A DNA stretch of 64,000 nucleotides from Leifsonia shinshuensis (GTDB taxonomy: Bacteria > Actinomycetota > Actinomycetes > Actinomycetales > Microbacteriaceae). This document shows positions 41,714 through 50,600 of the stretch, one piece after another (within the stretch, counting starts at the first letter, position 1; every line of letters begins with the position of its first letter). The DNA lies in NCBI RefSeq assembly GCF_013410375.1, contig NZ_JACCFL010000001.1:434001-498000 (forward strand). Direction: 5' to 3'. The translations under genes and the position numbers were made by a program. A model generated the notes under the pieces. It searched no databases. It saw nothing but the letters and a program-made list of their open reading frames with translations, and was not told the origin of the DNA.

Positions 41714-43327
41714 ATGAACACCCACCGCGACGCCCTCGTCAGCGGCCGCACCGCCCTCGGGATCGAGCTGGGCTCCACCCGCATCAAGGCCTGCCTGGTC
41801 GACGCCGCCGATCCCGCGACCGTGCTGGCCGTCGGCTCCCACGAGTGGGAGAACGACTTCGTCGACCGCACCTGGACGTACTCGCTCGACGCGGTCTGGT
41901 CCGGCCTGCAGGCCGCCTACGCCGCCCTCGTGGCCGACGCGGAGGCGCGGCACGGCGTGCGGCCGCGGACTGCCGGCGCCATCGGCGTCTCCGCGATGAT
42001 GCACGGCTACCTCGCCTTCGACGCCGCCGGGGAGCTGCTGGTCCCGTTCCGCACCTGGCGCAACACGACGACCGGGCCCGCGAGCGCCGAGCTCGGCGAG
42101 CTCTTCGGCGTCAACATCCCGCTGCGCTGGTCGATCGCGCACCTCCACCAGGCCGTGCTGGACGACGAGCCGCACCTGTCGCGCCTGCACACGATCACCA
42201 CCCTCGCCGGCCACGTGCACGAGCGCCTGACCGGCCGCCGCGTCCTCGGCGTCGGTGATGCGTCGGGGATGTTCCCGATCGACTCCGCCACCGCCGGCTA
42301 CGACGCGGAGCTGGTCGCCCGCTACGACGCGCGCGTCGGGTCGGCGCTCCCGAAGCCGCTCCTCGACCTCCTGCCCGAGGTGCTCGTCGCGGGCGAGCCC
42401 GCCGGCGAGCTGACCCCGGAGGGCGCCGCGCTGCTCGACCCGTCGGGGGAGCTGCTGCCCGGCATCCCGTTCTGCCCGCCCGAGGGCGACGCCGGCACCG
42501 GCATGGTCGCGACCGGCTCGGTCGCCCCGCGCACCGGCAACGTGAGTGCGGGTACGAGCATCTTCGCGATGGTGGTGCTGGAGCGCCCGCTCGCCCAGCC
42601 GCATCACGAACTGGACCTGGTCACCACGCCGGCCGGCGACGCGGTCGCGATGGTGCACTGCAACAACGGCGCCAGCGAGCTGTCGGCGTGGGCGTCGCTC
42701 TTCGGCCGGTTCGCCGAGGCCGCCGGCGTCCCGGTCGCGGCGGACGCGGTCTTCGAGACGCTGTTCCGCGAGGCGCTCGACGGCGAGGCCGACGCGGGAG
42801 GCCTCCTCGCCTACAACTACCTCGCCGGAGAGCCGATCACGGGCCTCGACGAGGGGCGGCCGCTGGTCGCCCGCACGCCGGACAGCCGGCTCACCCTCGG
42901 CAACTTCGCCCGCGCACAGCTCTACGGCGTCTTCGGGACGCTGGCGCTCGGGATGCAGGTGCTGCACGCCGAGGGGGCGGCCCTGGACCGGATGTTCGCG
43001 CACGGCGGGATGTTCCGTACGGCCGGAGTCGCGCAGCGCTTCCTGGCCGGGGCTCTGGACGCGCCCGTTTCCGTCGCCGACACCGCGTCGGAGGGCGGGG
43101 CCTGGGGCGCGGCGGTGCTCGCGGCCTACCTCGGCGCCGCCCGCGACGGCACCCCGCTCGACGCCTACCTCGACCGGGAGGTGTTCTCCGGCTTCGCCGC
43201 CGACACCGTGGAGCCGCACCCCGACGACGTCGCCGGCTTCGCCTCCTACCTCGCCCGCTACCGCGACGGCCTGGCGGCCGAGCGCGCCGCCGTCGAGTCG
43301 ATCGCTCTGAAGGGAACCGCCCGATGA
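41714..43327 (+). CDS. araB: FGGY-family ribulokinase (actinobacterial AraB type)
   Basis: Predicted 537-residue FGGY carbohydrate kinase that phosphorylates L-ribulose with ATP. Two actin-like domains: N-terminal ALGIELGSTRIKACLV (phosphate-1 loop), IGVSAMMHGYLAF; C-terminal SAGTSIFAMVVLE (adenosine loop) and MFAHGGMFRTAGVAQRFLAGAL. Assignment to ribulokinase rather than xylulokinase rests on the araD-araA neighbours. ATG 41714 follows the operator by 14 bp. The stop overlaps the araD start (ATGA). Confidence 0.92.
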   Translation: MNTHRDALVSGRTALGIELGSTRIKACLVDAADPATVLAVGSHEWENDFVDRTWTYSLDAVWSGLQAAYAALVADAEARHGVRPRTAGAIGVSAMMHGYLAFDAAGELLVPFRTWRNTTTGPASAELGELFGVNIPLRWSIAHLHQAVLDDEPHLSRLHTITTLAGHVHERLTGRRVLGVGDASGMFPIDSATAGYDAELVARYDARVGSALPKPLLDLLPEVLVAGEPAGELTPEGAALLDPSGELLPGIPFCPPEGDAGTGMVATGSVAPRTGNVSAGTSIFAMVVLERPLAQPHHELDLVTTPAGDAVAMVHCNNGASELSAWASLFGRFAEAAGVPVAADAVFETLFREALDGEADAGGLLAYNYLAGEPITGLDEGRPLVARTPDSRLTLGNFARAQLYGVFGTLALGMQVLHAEGAALDRMFAHGGMFRTAGVAQRFLAGALDAPVSVADTASEGGAWGAAVLAAYLGAARDGTPLDAYLDREVFSGFAADTVEPHPDDVAGFASYLARYRDGLAAERAAVESIALKGTAR

Positions 43328-44040
43328 CCGCAGCCCAGGCGCCCACCCCCGAGTCCCCCGCCGTCCGCCGCACCCGGGAGCAGGTCGCCGCCCTCCACGC
43401 CGAGCTGGTCCGCTACGGGCTCGTCGTCTGGACCGGAGGCAACGTCTCCGGGCGCGTCCCCGGCGAGGACCTGTTCGTCATCAAGCCGAGCGGCGTCGAC
43501 TACGACGACCTCGCGCCGGAGAACATGATCCTCTGCACGCTCGACGGCGAGGTCGTCCCCGGCTCGGCCGGATGTGACCGGTCACCGTCCTCCGACACCG
43601 CCGCGCACGCCTACGTCTACCGACACCTTCCCGAGGTCGGCGGCGTCGTGCACACGCACTCCACCTACGCCACCGCGTGGGCGGCGCGCGCCGAGCCGAT
43701 CCCGTGCGTCATCACCGCGATGGCCGACGAGTTCGGCGGCGAGATCCCGGTCGGGCCGTTCGCGATCATCGGCGACGACTCCATCGGGCGCGGCATCGTC
43801 GCGACGCTGGAGGGCCACCGCAGCCGCGCGGTCCTCATGCAGAACCACGGCGTCTTCACCATCGGCCGCGACGCGCGCGACGCCGTGAAGGCCGCGGTCA
43901 TGGCGGAGGACGTCGCCCGCACCGTGCACATCGCGCGGCAGGGCGGCCCGCTCGTCCCGATCCCGCAGGAGGCGATCGACAGCCTCTTCGACCGCTACCA
44001 GAACGTCTACGGACAGAACCCGGAAGGATCCCTCGCCTGA
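43324..44040 (+). CDS. araD: L-ribulose-5-phosphate 4-epimerase
   Basis: Predicted 238-residue class II aldolase/epimerase converting L-ribulose 5-phosphate to D-xylulose 5-phosphate. Phosphate-binding [23 protein letters not shown], zinc-binding [12 protein letters not shown] and later QNHGVF are present. Between DGEVVPG and SPSSDT the protein has SAGCDR, a few residues longer than I expect for the family. This insert is encoded by an operator-like palindrome (43572-43585). Coupled to araB by ATGA and to araA by TGATG. Confidence 0.93.
   Translation: MTAAQAPTPESPAVRRTREQVAALHAELVRYGLVVWTGGNVSGRVPGEDLFVIKPSGVDYDDLAPENMILCTLDGEVVPGSAGCDRSPSSDTAAHAYVYRHLPEVGGVVHTHSTYATAWAARAEPIPCVITAMADEFGGEIPVGPFAIIGDDSIGRGIVATLEGHRSRAVLMQNHGVFTIGRDARDAVKAAVMAEDVARTVHIARQGGPLVPIPQEAIDSLFDRYQNVYGQNPEGSLA
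43572..43585. promoter_or_regulatory. Intragenic LacI-type operator copy inside araD
   Basis: ATGTGACCGGTCAC is identical over 14 bp to the araB operator region (41685-41698). It encodes Cys-Asp-Arg-Ser with codons TGT and TCA that are unusual in this high-GC sequence, in an extra loop of the enzyme. Confidence 0.65.
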
Positions 44041-45557
44041 TGCCGAAGCTCACGACCTCCCTCGACCACTACGAGGTCTGGTTCCTCACCGGCAGCCAGC
44101 ACCTGTACGGACCGGAGACGCTGGCGCAGGTCGCCGAGCAGTCCCGCGGGATCGCCGACGCCCTCGGCGCCTCCTCCGAGGTGCCGGTGCGCGTCGTCTG
44201 GAAGCCGGTGCTGACCGACTCCGACGCCATCCGCCGCATCGCGCTGGAGGCCAACGCCGACGACGCCGTGATCGGCCTCGTCGCGTGGATGCACACCTTC
44301 AGCCCCGCCAAGATGTGGATCGCCGGCCTGGACGCCCTGCAGAAGCCGCTGCTGCACTTCCACACCCAGGCGAACGTCGAGCTGCCGTGGGGCGAGATCG
44401 ACTTCGACTTCATGAACCTCAACCAGGCCGCGCACGGCGACCGCGAGTTCGGGTACATCCAGACCCGCCTCGGCGTCCCGCGCACCACGGTCGTCGGCCA
44501 CGTCAGCGACCCGGCCGTGACGCAGCGCATCGGCACCTGGACGCGCGCCGCCGCCGGCCACGCGGCCACCCGCTCGCTGAAGCTCGCCCGCTTCGGCGAC
44601 AACATGCGCTTCGTCGCGGTGACGGAGGGCGACAAGACGGAGGCCGAGCTGCGCTTCGGCGTGCAGGTCAACACCTGGGGCGTGAACGAGCTGGCCGACG
44701 CGGTCGCCGCCGCCTCCGACGCCGCCGTGGACGCGCTGGTCGCCGAGTACGAGGACCTGTACGACGTCGTCCCGGAGCTCCGTCGCGGCGGCGAGCGTCA
44801 TCAGTCGCTGCGCGACGGCGCCGCGATCGAGGTCGGGCTGCGCTCGTTCCTGGAGGAGGGCGGCTTCGGCGCCTTCACCACCAGCTTCGAGGACCTCGGA
44901 GCGCTGAAGCAGCTCCCCGGCCTCGCCGTCCAGCGGCTGATGGCCGAGGGCTACGGCTTCGGCGCGGAGGGCGACTGGAAGACGGCGATCCTGGTCCGCG
45001 CCGCGAACGTCATGGGCGCGGGCCTCCCCGGCGGCGCGTCCCTGATGGAGGACTACACCTACGACCTCACGCCCGGCGACGAGCGCATCCTCGGCGCGCA
45101 CATGCTCGAGGTCTCGCCGTCGCTCACCAGCGCGAAGCCGACGCTGGAGGTCCACCCGCTCGGCATCGGCGGCAAGGACGACCCGGTCCGCCTGGTCTTC
45201 ACCGCCGACCCCGGCCCCGCGGTGGTCGTGGCGCTCTCGGACATGCGCGACCGCTTCCGGCTCGTGGCGAACGTCGTGGAGGTCGTCGAGCCGACCGCCC
45301 CGCTGCCGAAGCTCCCGGTCGGCCGCGCCGTGTGGAAGCCGGCTCCCGACTTCACTACGTCGGCGACCGCGTGGCTGGAGGCCGGCGCCGCGCACCACAC
45401 CGTGATGAGCACCGCCGTCGGCATCCAGGCCTTCGAGGACTTCGCCCGCATGGCCCGCACCGAGCTTCTCGTCATCGACGAGGACACCACGCTGCGCGCC
45501 TTCTCCCGCGAGCTCGACTGGAACGCCGCCTACTACCGCCTCGCCCGCGGCCTCTAG
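44040..45557 (+). CDS. araA: L-arabinose isomerase
   Basis: Predicted 505-residue Mn2+-dependent isomerase converting L-arabinose to L-ribulose, the first step of the pathway. Conserved blocks: [13 protein letters not shown] at the N-terminus, [10 protein letters not shown], and the metal and catalytic residues in [24 protein letters not shown] and AHHTVMS (two Glu, two His). Length is normal. ATG 44040 shares one base with the araD stop. Last gene of the operon; followed by three-box element copy D. No arabinose transporter is encoded nearby. Confidence 0.96.
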   Translation: MPKLTTSLDHYEVWFLTGSQHLYGPETLAQVAEQSRGIADALGASSEVPVRVVWKPVLTDSDAIRRIALEANADDAVIGLVAWMHTFSPAKMWIAGLDALQKPLLHFHTQANVELPWGEIDFDFMNLNQAAHGDREFGYIQTRLGVPRTTVVGHVSDPAVTQRIGTWTRAAAGHAATRSLKLARFGDNMRFVAVTEGDKTEAELRFGVQVNTWGVNELADAVAAASDAAVDALVAEYEDLYDVVPELRRGGERHQSLRDGAAIEVGLRSFLEEGGFGAFTTSFEDLGALKQLPGLAVQRLMAEGYGFGAEGDWKTAILVRAANVMGAGLPGGASLMEDYTYDLTPGDERILGAHMLEVSPSLTSAKPTLEVHPLGIGGKDDPVRLVFTADPGPAVVVALSDMRDRFRLVANVVEVVEPTAPLPKLPVGRAVWKPAPDFTTSATAWLEAGAAHHTVMSTAVGIQAFEDFARMARTELLVIDEDTTLRAFSRELDWNAAYYRLARGL

Positions 45558-45625
45558 CCGCGCAGACTCCCGGCCGTCGCCCTGTCATCGGCGTGCGGCG
45601 GCCGGGTCCCCCCTCCGCACCGCAA

Positions 45626-45690
45626 CCGCCGAGTACGCGAATTGTCTGCGTACTCGGCGGTTTTCGCCTGATTATTCGCGTACTCGGCGG
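45626..45690. repeat. Three-box GAGTACGC element, copy D
   Basis: CCGAGTACGC at 45629, GCGTACTCGG at 45648 and GCGTACTCGG at 45678. Located in the convergent gap between araA and the MerR gene. Confidence 0.88.
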
Positions 45691-45696
45691 TTGGGG

Positions 45697-46521
45697 TCAG
45701 GAGGCGGGCTCGACGGGAGCCTGGAGTTCGGTGAGCCAGTCGGGGGCGGGCTCGTGGCCGGTGGCGTGGAGGTAGACCTCGCGGGTGGGGCCGACGACCC
45801 GGTAGCCGTCGGCGACGAGGCGCTCGGTGAGCGCCATCCAGGAGTCGCCGATGCCGGTCATGTCGCCGTGGTGCAGCAGCGTCGCGGCGAGCGGGACCGC
45901 GGGGAGGTCGACGATCTCGTAGCCGTCGCCGGCCCGCGGCGGCGTCTCGGCCGGGTAGGAGATGTGCACCTCCAGGCGCTCGTCGTCCCTGGCCTCGTAC
46001 CAGAACACCGACGGCGCCAGGATCGGGCGGCCCGCGGCCTCCAGCGCGCTGTCCAGCGAGCCGATGAGCGGCCCGACCATCGGGCCGACCAGCTCGGGGC
46101 CCATCCCGGGCGCGGTGCCGCTGACGGCGTAGACGGTGACCGCCTCCAGCGGCCGGTACTCGACGGGTGTGGTCATGATCTCGGTTCCTTCCAGTATGCG
46201 GAGGCGCCGCTCCAGGCGGTCGAGCCGGTTCCGGTCGTCGGCGATGCCCGCTTCCAGCTCGGCCCGGCGCTGCCGGAGCGCCGCCGTGAGGGCGGGGCGC
46301 GGGTCGTCGGACGCGAGCACGGCGGCGATGGCGTCGAGGCCGATCCCGAGCTGTCGCAGCTCGACGATCAACAGCAGTCCGGCCAGCTGCGCGTCCGTGT
46401 AGTAGCGGTACCCGCTGCGGTCGTCCACGCGCGCCGGCGGTAGCAGGCCGATGGCGTCGTAGTGCCGCAGCATCCGGACGCTGACCCGCCCGATCGCGGC
46501 GAACTCTCCGATGGTGTACAT
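45697..46521 (-). CDS. MerR-family regulator with GyrI-like ligand domain
   Basis: Predicted 274-residue activator. The winged helix (YTIGEFAAIGRVSVRMLRHYDAIGLLPPARVDDRSGYRYY) spans residues 2-41 and is followed by a coiled coil (RQRRAELEAGIADDRNRLDRLERRLRILE). A C-terminal GyrI/effector-binding domain starts at about 120 (VEYRPLEAVTVYAV) and senses small or cationic molecules in relatives such as BmrR. ATG 46521. Divergent from the NmrA-like reductase; the dyad between them fits a MerR operator. Confidence 0.9.
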   Translation of the reverse strand: MYTIGEFAAIGRVSVRMLRHYDAIGLLPPARVDDRSGYRYYTDAQLAGLLLIVELRQLGIGLDAIAAVLASDDPRPALTAALRQRRAELEAGIADDRNRLDRLERRLRILEGTEIMTTPVEYRPLEAVTVYAVSGTAPGMGPELVGPMVGPLIGSLDSALEAAGRPILAPSVFWYEARDDERLEVHISYPAETPPRAGDGYEIVDLPAVPLAATLLHHGDMTGIGDSWMALTERLVADGYRVVGPTREVYLHATGHEPAPDWLTELQAPVEPAS

Positions 46522-46531
46522 GATGGAGGCC

Positions 46532-46562
46532 ACGATCCAGCCTGACACGGTGTGAGGGTCAA
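46532..46562 (-). promoter_or_regulatory. MerR-type promoter with 19 bp spacer
   Basis: On the minus strand TTGACC (46562-46557) and a -10-like GATCGT (46537-46532) are 19 bp apart, the over-long spacing typical of MerR-activated promoters. The spacer region holds the dyad CCTcACACcGTGTcAGG (46541-46557). Confidence 0.65.
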
Positions 46563-46649
46563 GCACGGGAAGCGGAGCACGCGGACGCTGGACGCGGCGG
46601 CGTCCCCTGACCGATCATGTGGGGAGACGACGGGTCGCAAGGAGCACAC

Positions 46650-47489
46650 ATGACCATCGCAGTCACAGGAGTAACCGGGACGGTCGGCCGGCTCGCCGCG
46701 TCCGAGCTCGCGGAGGCCGGCCTCCCCTTCCGCATGCTGGCGCGCTCCCCGGAGCGCGCCCCGCGATTCCCCGGCACCGAGGTGTTCGCCTGCACGTACG
46801 CCGACGGCGACTCGGTGCGCGCCGCGCTGGAGGGCGTGGACACCGTCCTCATGGTCTCGGCGGCCGAGAACGAGCACCGGCTCCGCGAGCACCTCGCGTT
46901 CGTGGACGCCGCGGCCGACGCCGGCGTGCGGCACATCGTCTACACCTCGTTCTTCGGCGCCGCGCCCGACGCGACCTTCACCCTCGCCCGCGACCACTAC
47001 GCCACCGAGGAACGCATCAAGGCGACCGGGATGGCGTACACCTTCCTGCGCGACGACCTCTATCTCGACTTCGTGGAGTACATGGTCGGCGAGGACGGAG
47101 TGATCCGCGGGCCGGCCGGGCACGGCAAGGCGGCCATGGTCGCGCGCGCCGACGTCGCCCGGGTGGCCGCGGTCGCGCTCCGGAACCCCGAGCAGCACCG
47201 GAACGTCACCTACGATCTGACCGGTCCGGAGGACCTGACGATGGCGCAGGTCGCCGAGAAGCTGACGGCTCATCTGGGCCGCGCCGTCTCGTTCCACGAC
47301 GAGACGGTCGAGGAGGCCTACGCCTCGCGGAAGAAGTGGGACGCCCCGCAGTGGCAGTACGACGCGTGGGTGTCCACCTACATCGCGATCGCCGCCGGCG
47401 AGTTCGCTGGGCCGAGCGGCGATGTCGAGCGCGTCACCGGCCGCCGGCCGCTCTCGCTCGACGAGTTCCTGACCTCCCGCCCCGAATGA
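46650..47489 (+). CDS. NmrA-like NAD(P)-binding SDR (quinone oxidoreductase QorB-like)
   Basis: Predicted 279-residue atypical short-chain dehydrogenase. The Rossmann motif is AVTGVTGTVGRLAASELAEAG, followed by MLARSPERAPRF, which sets NADP preference. Then come HIVYTSFFGAAPDATF and AYTFLRDDLYLDF. QorB-like proteins bind or reduce quinones. ATG 46650 has AAGGAG; the earlier in-frame ATG 46617 has no such site. Divergent from, and probably controlled by, the MerR protein. Confidence 0.88.
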   Translation: MTIAVTGVTGTVGRLAASELAEAGLPFRMLARSPERAPRFPGTEVFACTYADGDSVRAALEGVDTVLMVSAAENEHRLREHLAFVDAAADAGVRHIVYTSFFGAAPDATFTLARDHYATEERIKATGMAYTFLRDDLYLDFVEYMVGEDGVIRGPAGHGKAAMVARADVARVAAVALRNPEQHRNVTYDLTGPEDLTMAQVAEKLTAHLGRAVSFHDETVEEAYASRKKWDAPQWQYDAWVSTYIAIAAGEFAGPSGDVERVTGRRPLSLDEFLTSRPE

Positions 47490-47491
47490 AA

Positions 47492-47554
47492 CCGCCGAGT
47501 ACGCAGATAGTCTGCGTACTCGGCGGCTTCCGACCGATTATGTGCGTACTCGGG
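47492..47554. repeat. Three-box GAGTACGC element, copy E
   Basis: CCGAGTACGC at 47495, GCGTACTCGG at 47514 and GCGTACTCGG at 47544. Fills nearly the whole 67 bp convergent gap between the reductase and the phosphoesterase. Confidence 0.88.
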
Positions 47555-47556
47555 CG

Positions 47557-49230
47557 TTAGCGGTTGTCGTCGCCGTCGTCGCCGTGGCCGTGCGTGGGCA
47601 CGACCTGGCTGACCGCGCCGGAGGCCGGGTCGAGCAGCACCTCGCGGTGCTGCGGGTGCCGCCAGTCGAACAGGCCGTTCAGCGAGCCGGCGCGGGCGTC
47701 GAACGACGCGTCGCCGATCCGGCCGGTGCCCCAGTTGTCCTCGATGAACTTCAGCGGACTGGTCTGCTCGATCGCGGTGTGGTCCACCTTGTTCTGGGCG
47801 GCCCACGGCGAGATCAGCAGGAACGGCAGGCGCTGGCTCGGACCGCAGCGGTCGGCGTAGCCGCCGGCGATCTTCGTCACGCTGGTGCAGACCGCGGAGT
47901 CGACGGCCGGGTCGTTCGAGCCGTTGGCGATGGTCGGCGCGACGTGGTCGTACCAGCCGTCCGAGTCGTCGTAGGTGACGACGACGGCCGTGCTCTTCCA
48001 GTCCTTCGACTTCTGGAGGGCGTTGATCTCGTTGACCAGGAACTTCTGCTCGTCCAGCGGGTCGGAGTAGCCGGCGTGGCCGTCCTGCGCCTCCGGGGCC
48101 TTGAGGAACGAGACGGCGGGCAGGTTGTTCGCCGCGAGCGCCTTGTCGAACGAGGTCAGGTCGTACTGGTGGTTGGCCTGGTCGGTGTGGCCGATGGCCT
48201 GGGTCGACGTCGGCGGCAGGTGGTGCGGGTTCGACGTGGACTTGTAGTACGCGAACGGGTTGTGGTGCGGCGAGTAGTCCTTGGGCGTCGCGCCACCGAT
48301 GTTCGCGGTGGTCGCGTCGCACTTGGCGTAGCTGCCGGCCTGGCCGTTCCACGCGGTGGTCGGCGTGAAGCCGCCCTGGAACCAGCCCCAGCTGACGCCG
48401 CGCGCGTTGAGCAGGTCACCGACGTTCTTGCCGGCCATGCCGACCAGTGCCGAGGTGGAGGTGTGGTCGCTGCCCGAGCAGTCGTCGTACACCGGGTCGG
48501 GGTCGCCGATCACGGTGCCGACGCCCGCGGCGTTCTTCGACTGGACGGACGTGGAGGCGGGGAGCACCGCGCCGGTCTTCGGGTCGTAGGCGGTGCCGCC
48601 GTGGGTCTGGCCCGAGATCAGGTTGAGCGCGCCCGGGGTGGACGGGCCGAACGTGGTGTCCCACATGTTGTCGCTCATCGCGTAGTTCTGCGCGTAGTTC
48701 CACAGCCCGGTGACGGTGTTGCCGTCGTAGTAGTCCATGACCAGGCCCGGCTGGGCGAACGCGCCGGTGCAGGTGTCGGACTCGGTCTTCTGGACGAACA
48801 GGTCCATCTTGCCGTTGTCGACCGCGGCCTGCTCGGCGGCGTAGCTGTGGTTCTGGTCGCAGGTCAGGGCCTGCGCCGGGGTCAGCCGCGTCGGCGCGTA
48901 CAGGTTCGGGTTGCTGGTGAGCGTCCCGCTGCTGGCGAGCGTGTTCGTCGCGGGGGTGTTCGCCGCAGCGGTGAAGGTGGTGCCGTCGGTGTTGGCCGCC
49001 TTCGGGTAGGTGCCGAAGTAGTGGTCGAAGGAGATGTTCTCGTCGAAGATCACGACGAGGTGCTTGATCGGCGTCTGGGTCTGGTGGGAGTGGTCGGGGG
49101 TCCCGTGGGCCGGGAACGCCGACGCGGGGGCGACGGCGAGGACGCCGGCGCCCACGAGGGTCGCCGCGCCGAGCAGCGCCAAGCCGGCCGAGGCGACCGG
49201 GTGGCGGCGCAGACGGTTGAGTCTGGACAC
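47557..49230 (-). CDS. Secreted phosphoesterase (phospholipase C / acid phosphatase family)
   Basis: Predicted 557-residue exported phosphoesterase. The N-terminal signal peptide has basic residues (SRLNRLRRH), a hydrophobic stretch and AxA cleavage (about residue 38). The core shows HLVVIFDENISFDHYFGTYPKA (metal-binding Asp/Glu), TFGPSTPGALNLISGQT, and VVVTYDDSDGWYDHVAP, typical of phosphatidylcholine-type phospholipase C/AcpA relatives. GTG 49230 lies behind AGGAATC. The gene follows efeB by 56 bp. It probably releases phosphate outside the cell. Confidence 0.92.
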   Translation of the reverse strand: MSRLNRLRRHPVASAGLALLGAATLVGAGVLAVAPASAFPAHGTPDHSHQTQTPIKHLVVIFDENISFDHYFGTYPKAANTDGTTFTAAANTPATNTLASSGTLTSNPNLYAPTRLTPAQALTCDQNHSYAAEQAAVDNGKMDLFVQKTESDTCTGAFAQPGLVMDYYDGNTVTGLWNYAQNYAMSDNMWDTTFGPSTPGALNLISGQTHGGTAYDPKTGAVLPASTSVQSKNAAGVGTVIGDPDPVYDDCSGSDHTSTSALVGMAGKNVGDLLNARGVSWGWFQGGFTPTTAWNGQAGSYAKCDATTANIGGATPKDYSPHHNPFAYYKSTSNPHHLPPTSTQAIGHTDQANHQYDLTSFDKALAANNLPAVSFLKAPEAQDGHAGYSDPLDEQKFLVNEINALQKSKDWKSTAVVVTYDDSDGWYDHVAPTIANGSNDPAVDSAVCTSVTKIAGGYADRCGPSQRLPFLLISPWAAQNKVDHTAIEQTSPLKFIEDNWGTGRIGDASFDARAGSLNGLFDWRHPQHREVLLDPASGAVSQVVPTHGHGDDGDDNR

Positions 49231-49286
49231 GATTCCTGCTTCCTTCTGTTCGGTGGGTGTTGCGGGGGTGTTACCTGGGGCCTCCG

Positions 49287-50600
49287 TCAGGCGAGCATCG
49301 TTCGCCCGAGCCAGTCGGAGGAGTCGCGGGCTCCGGGGAGCGCGAAGTAGTAGCCGCCGCCGAACGGCTGGACGTAGTCCGTCAGCGGCTCGCCGGCGAG
49401 CCGCTTCTGGACGGCCACGAACTGCCGGTCGAGGTCCTGGTTGAAGGCGACGAAGACGAGGCCCATGTCGAGGGTCCCGTTGGCGTCGACGCCGCCGTCG
49501 TAGTTGTAGGCGCGGCGCAGCATCCGCTGGTCCGCGCTCGCCGTCGTGCGCGGGTTGGCGAGGCGGATGTGCGCGTCGAGCTGGATGACGTCCCCGGTCG
49601 GGTCGTTCTCGTAGTGCGGATCGTCGAACTCCGCGGAGGCCGTCAGCGGAGCGCCGGTGTCGCGGCGGCGGCCGATCATGTTCTCCTGCTCGTGCAGGTT
49701 CACCCGGTCCCAGAACTCGACCAGCATCCGGATGACCCGCACGACGTGGTAGCTGCCGCCGGCGGTCCAGGACGGCTCGGAGCCCGTGCCCGCGGCCCAC
49801 ACCAGCCGCTTCATCAGCGCCGCGTCGTGCACGTCGGGGTTGCTGGTGCCGTCCTTGAACCCCATCAGGTTGCGCGGCGTGCCGGTCGGTCGCGGCGGGG
49901 ACACGAAGCCGTCCTGCCGCCAGCGGACGCCCATCCCGCCGCGGGTCGCCCGGGCGATCTCGCGCACGGCGTGCGTGACGGCGTCGCGGTCGTCGGCGCA
50001 GACCTGCAGGAGGAGGTCGCCGTCGCAGACCTCGCGGCGGAGCGAGTCGTCGGGGAACTCGTCCATCGTCCGCAGCCGGGCGGGGCGGGCGGACGCCAGA
50101 CCGTAGCGGCCGTCGAAGAGGGAGGCGCCCACCGAGAGGGTGACCGTGAGCCCGTCCGGAACGACGGTGGGACCGAGCACCCCGGAGTCGCGTGGCGGCG
50201 CGGTCAGCCCCGGGTCGGGGGGCGTGCCTCCTGTGGTCAGGAAGCGTGCGCGCTCGGTGATCGTCTTGAGCAGGTCGGCCAGCTCGGCGCGGGAGGCCGC
50301 GGTCACGTCGAGCGCGACGAACGCGGCGGAGCGCTGGACCGGCGTGAGGATGCCCTGCTGGTGCTCGCCGTGGAAGGGGACCTCCGTCGCGCGGGCGCCC
50401 GTCGCCGCAGCTTGGGCGTGGGTGACGGCCGCGCTCGCCGGAGCCGGAGCCGGGGCCAGCGCCGCGCCGACGCCGCCCGTGACCGCGGCTCCGGCCGCGA
50501 CGCCCGCTCCGACCTGCAGGAAGTCGCGGCGGCCCAGCCCCGTCTTCGGTCCCTGGCCGCTCATCGGCACGCGGCCGCTCTCCGGCTCCCGTCCCGTCAC
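49287..50600 (-). CDS. efeB: Dyp-type deferrochelatase/peroxidase EfeB
   Basis: Predicted 437-residue haem peroxidase exported by the Tat pathway (GLGRRDFLQVGAGVAAGAAV, twin arginine at 24-25). The Dyp signature GFKDGTSN contains the catalytic Asp250. A proximal His and the DPTGDVIQLDAHIRLANPR block follow. In the EfeUOB system it acts with EfeO to oxidise or extract iron in the cell envelope. GTG 50600 overlaps the stop of efeO (GTGA). Confidence 0.94.
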   Translation of the reverse strand: MTGREPESGRVPMSGQGPKTGLGRRDFLQVGAGVAAGAAVTGGVGAALAPAPAPASAAVTHAQAAATGARATEVPFHGEHQQGILTPVQRSAAFVALDVTAASRAELADLLKTITERARFLTTGGTPPDPGLTAPPRDSGVLGPTVVPDGLTVTLSVGASLFDGRYGLASARPARLRTMDEFPDDSLRREVCDGDLLLQVCADDRDAVTHAVREIARATRGGMGVRWRQDGFVSPPRPTGTPRNLMGFKDGTSNPDVHDAALMKRLVWAAGTGSEPSWTAGGSYHVVRVIRMLVEFWDRVNLHEQENMIGRRRDTGAPLTASAEFDDPHYENDPTGDVIQLDAHIRLANPRTTASADQRMLRRAYNYDGGVDANGTLDMGLVFVAFNQDLDRQFVAVQKRLAGEPLTDYVQPFGGGYYFALPGARDSSDWLGRTMLA

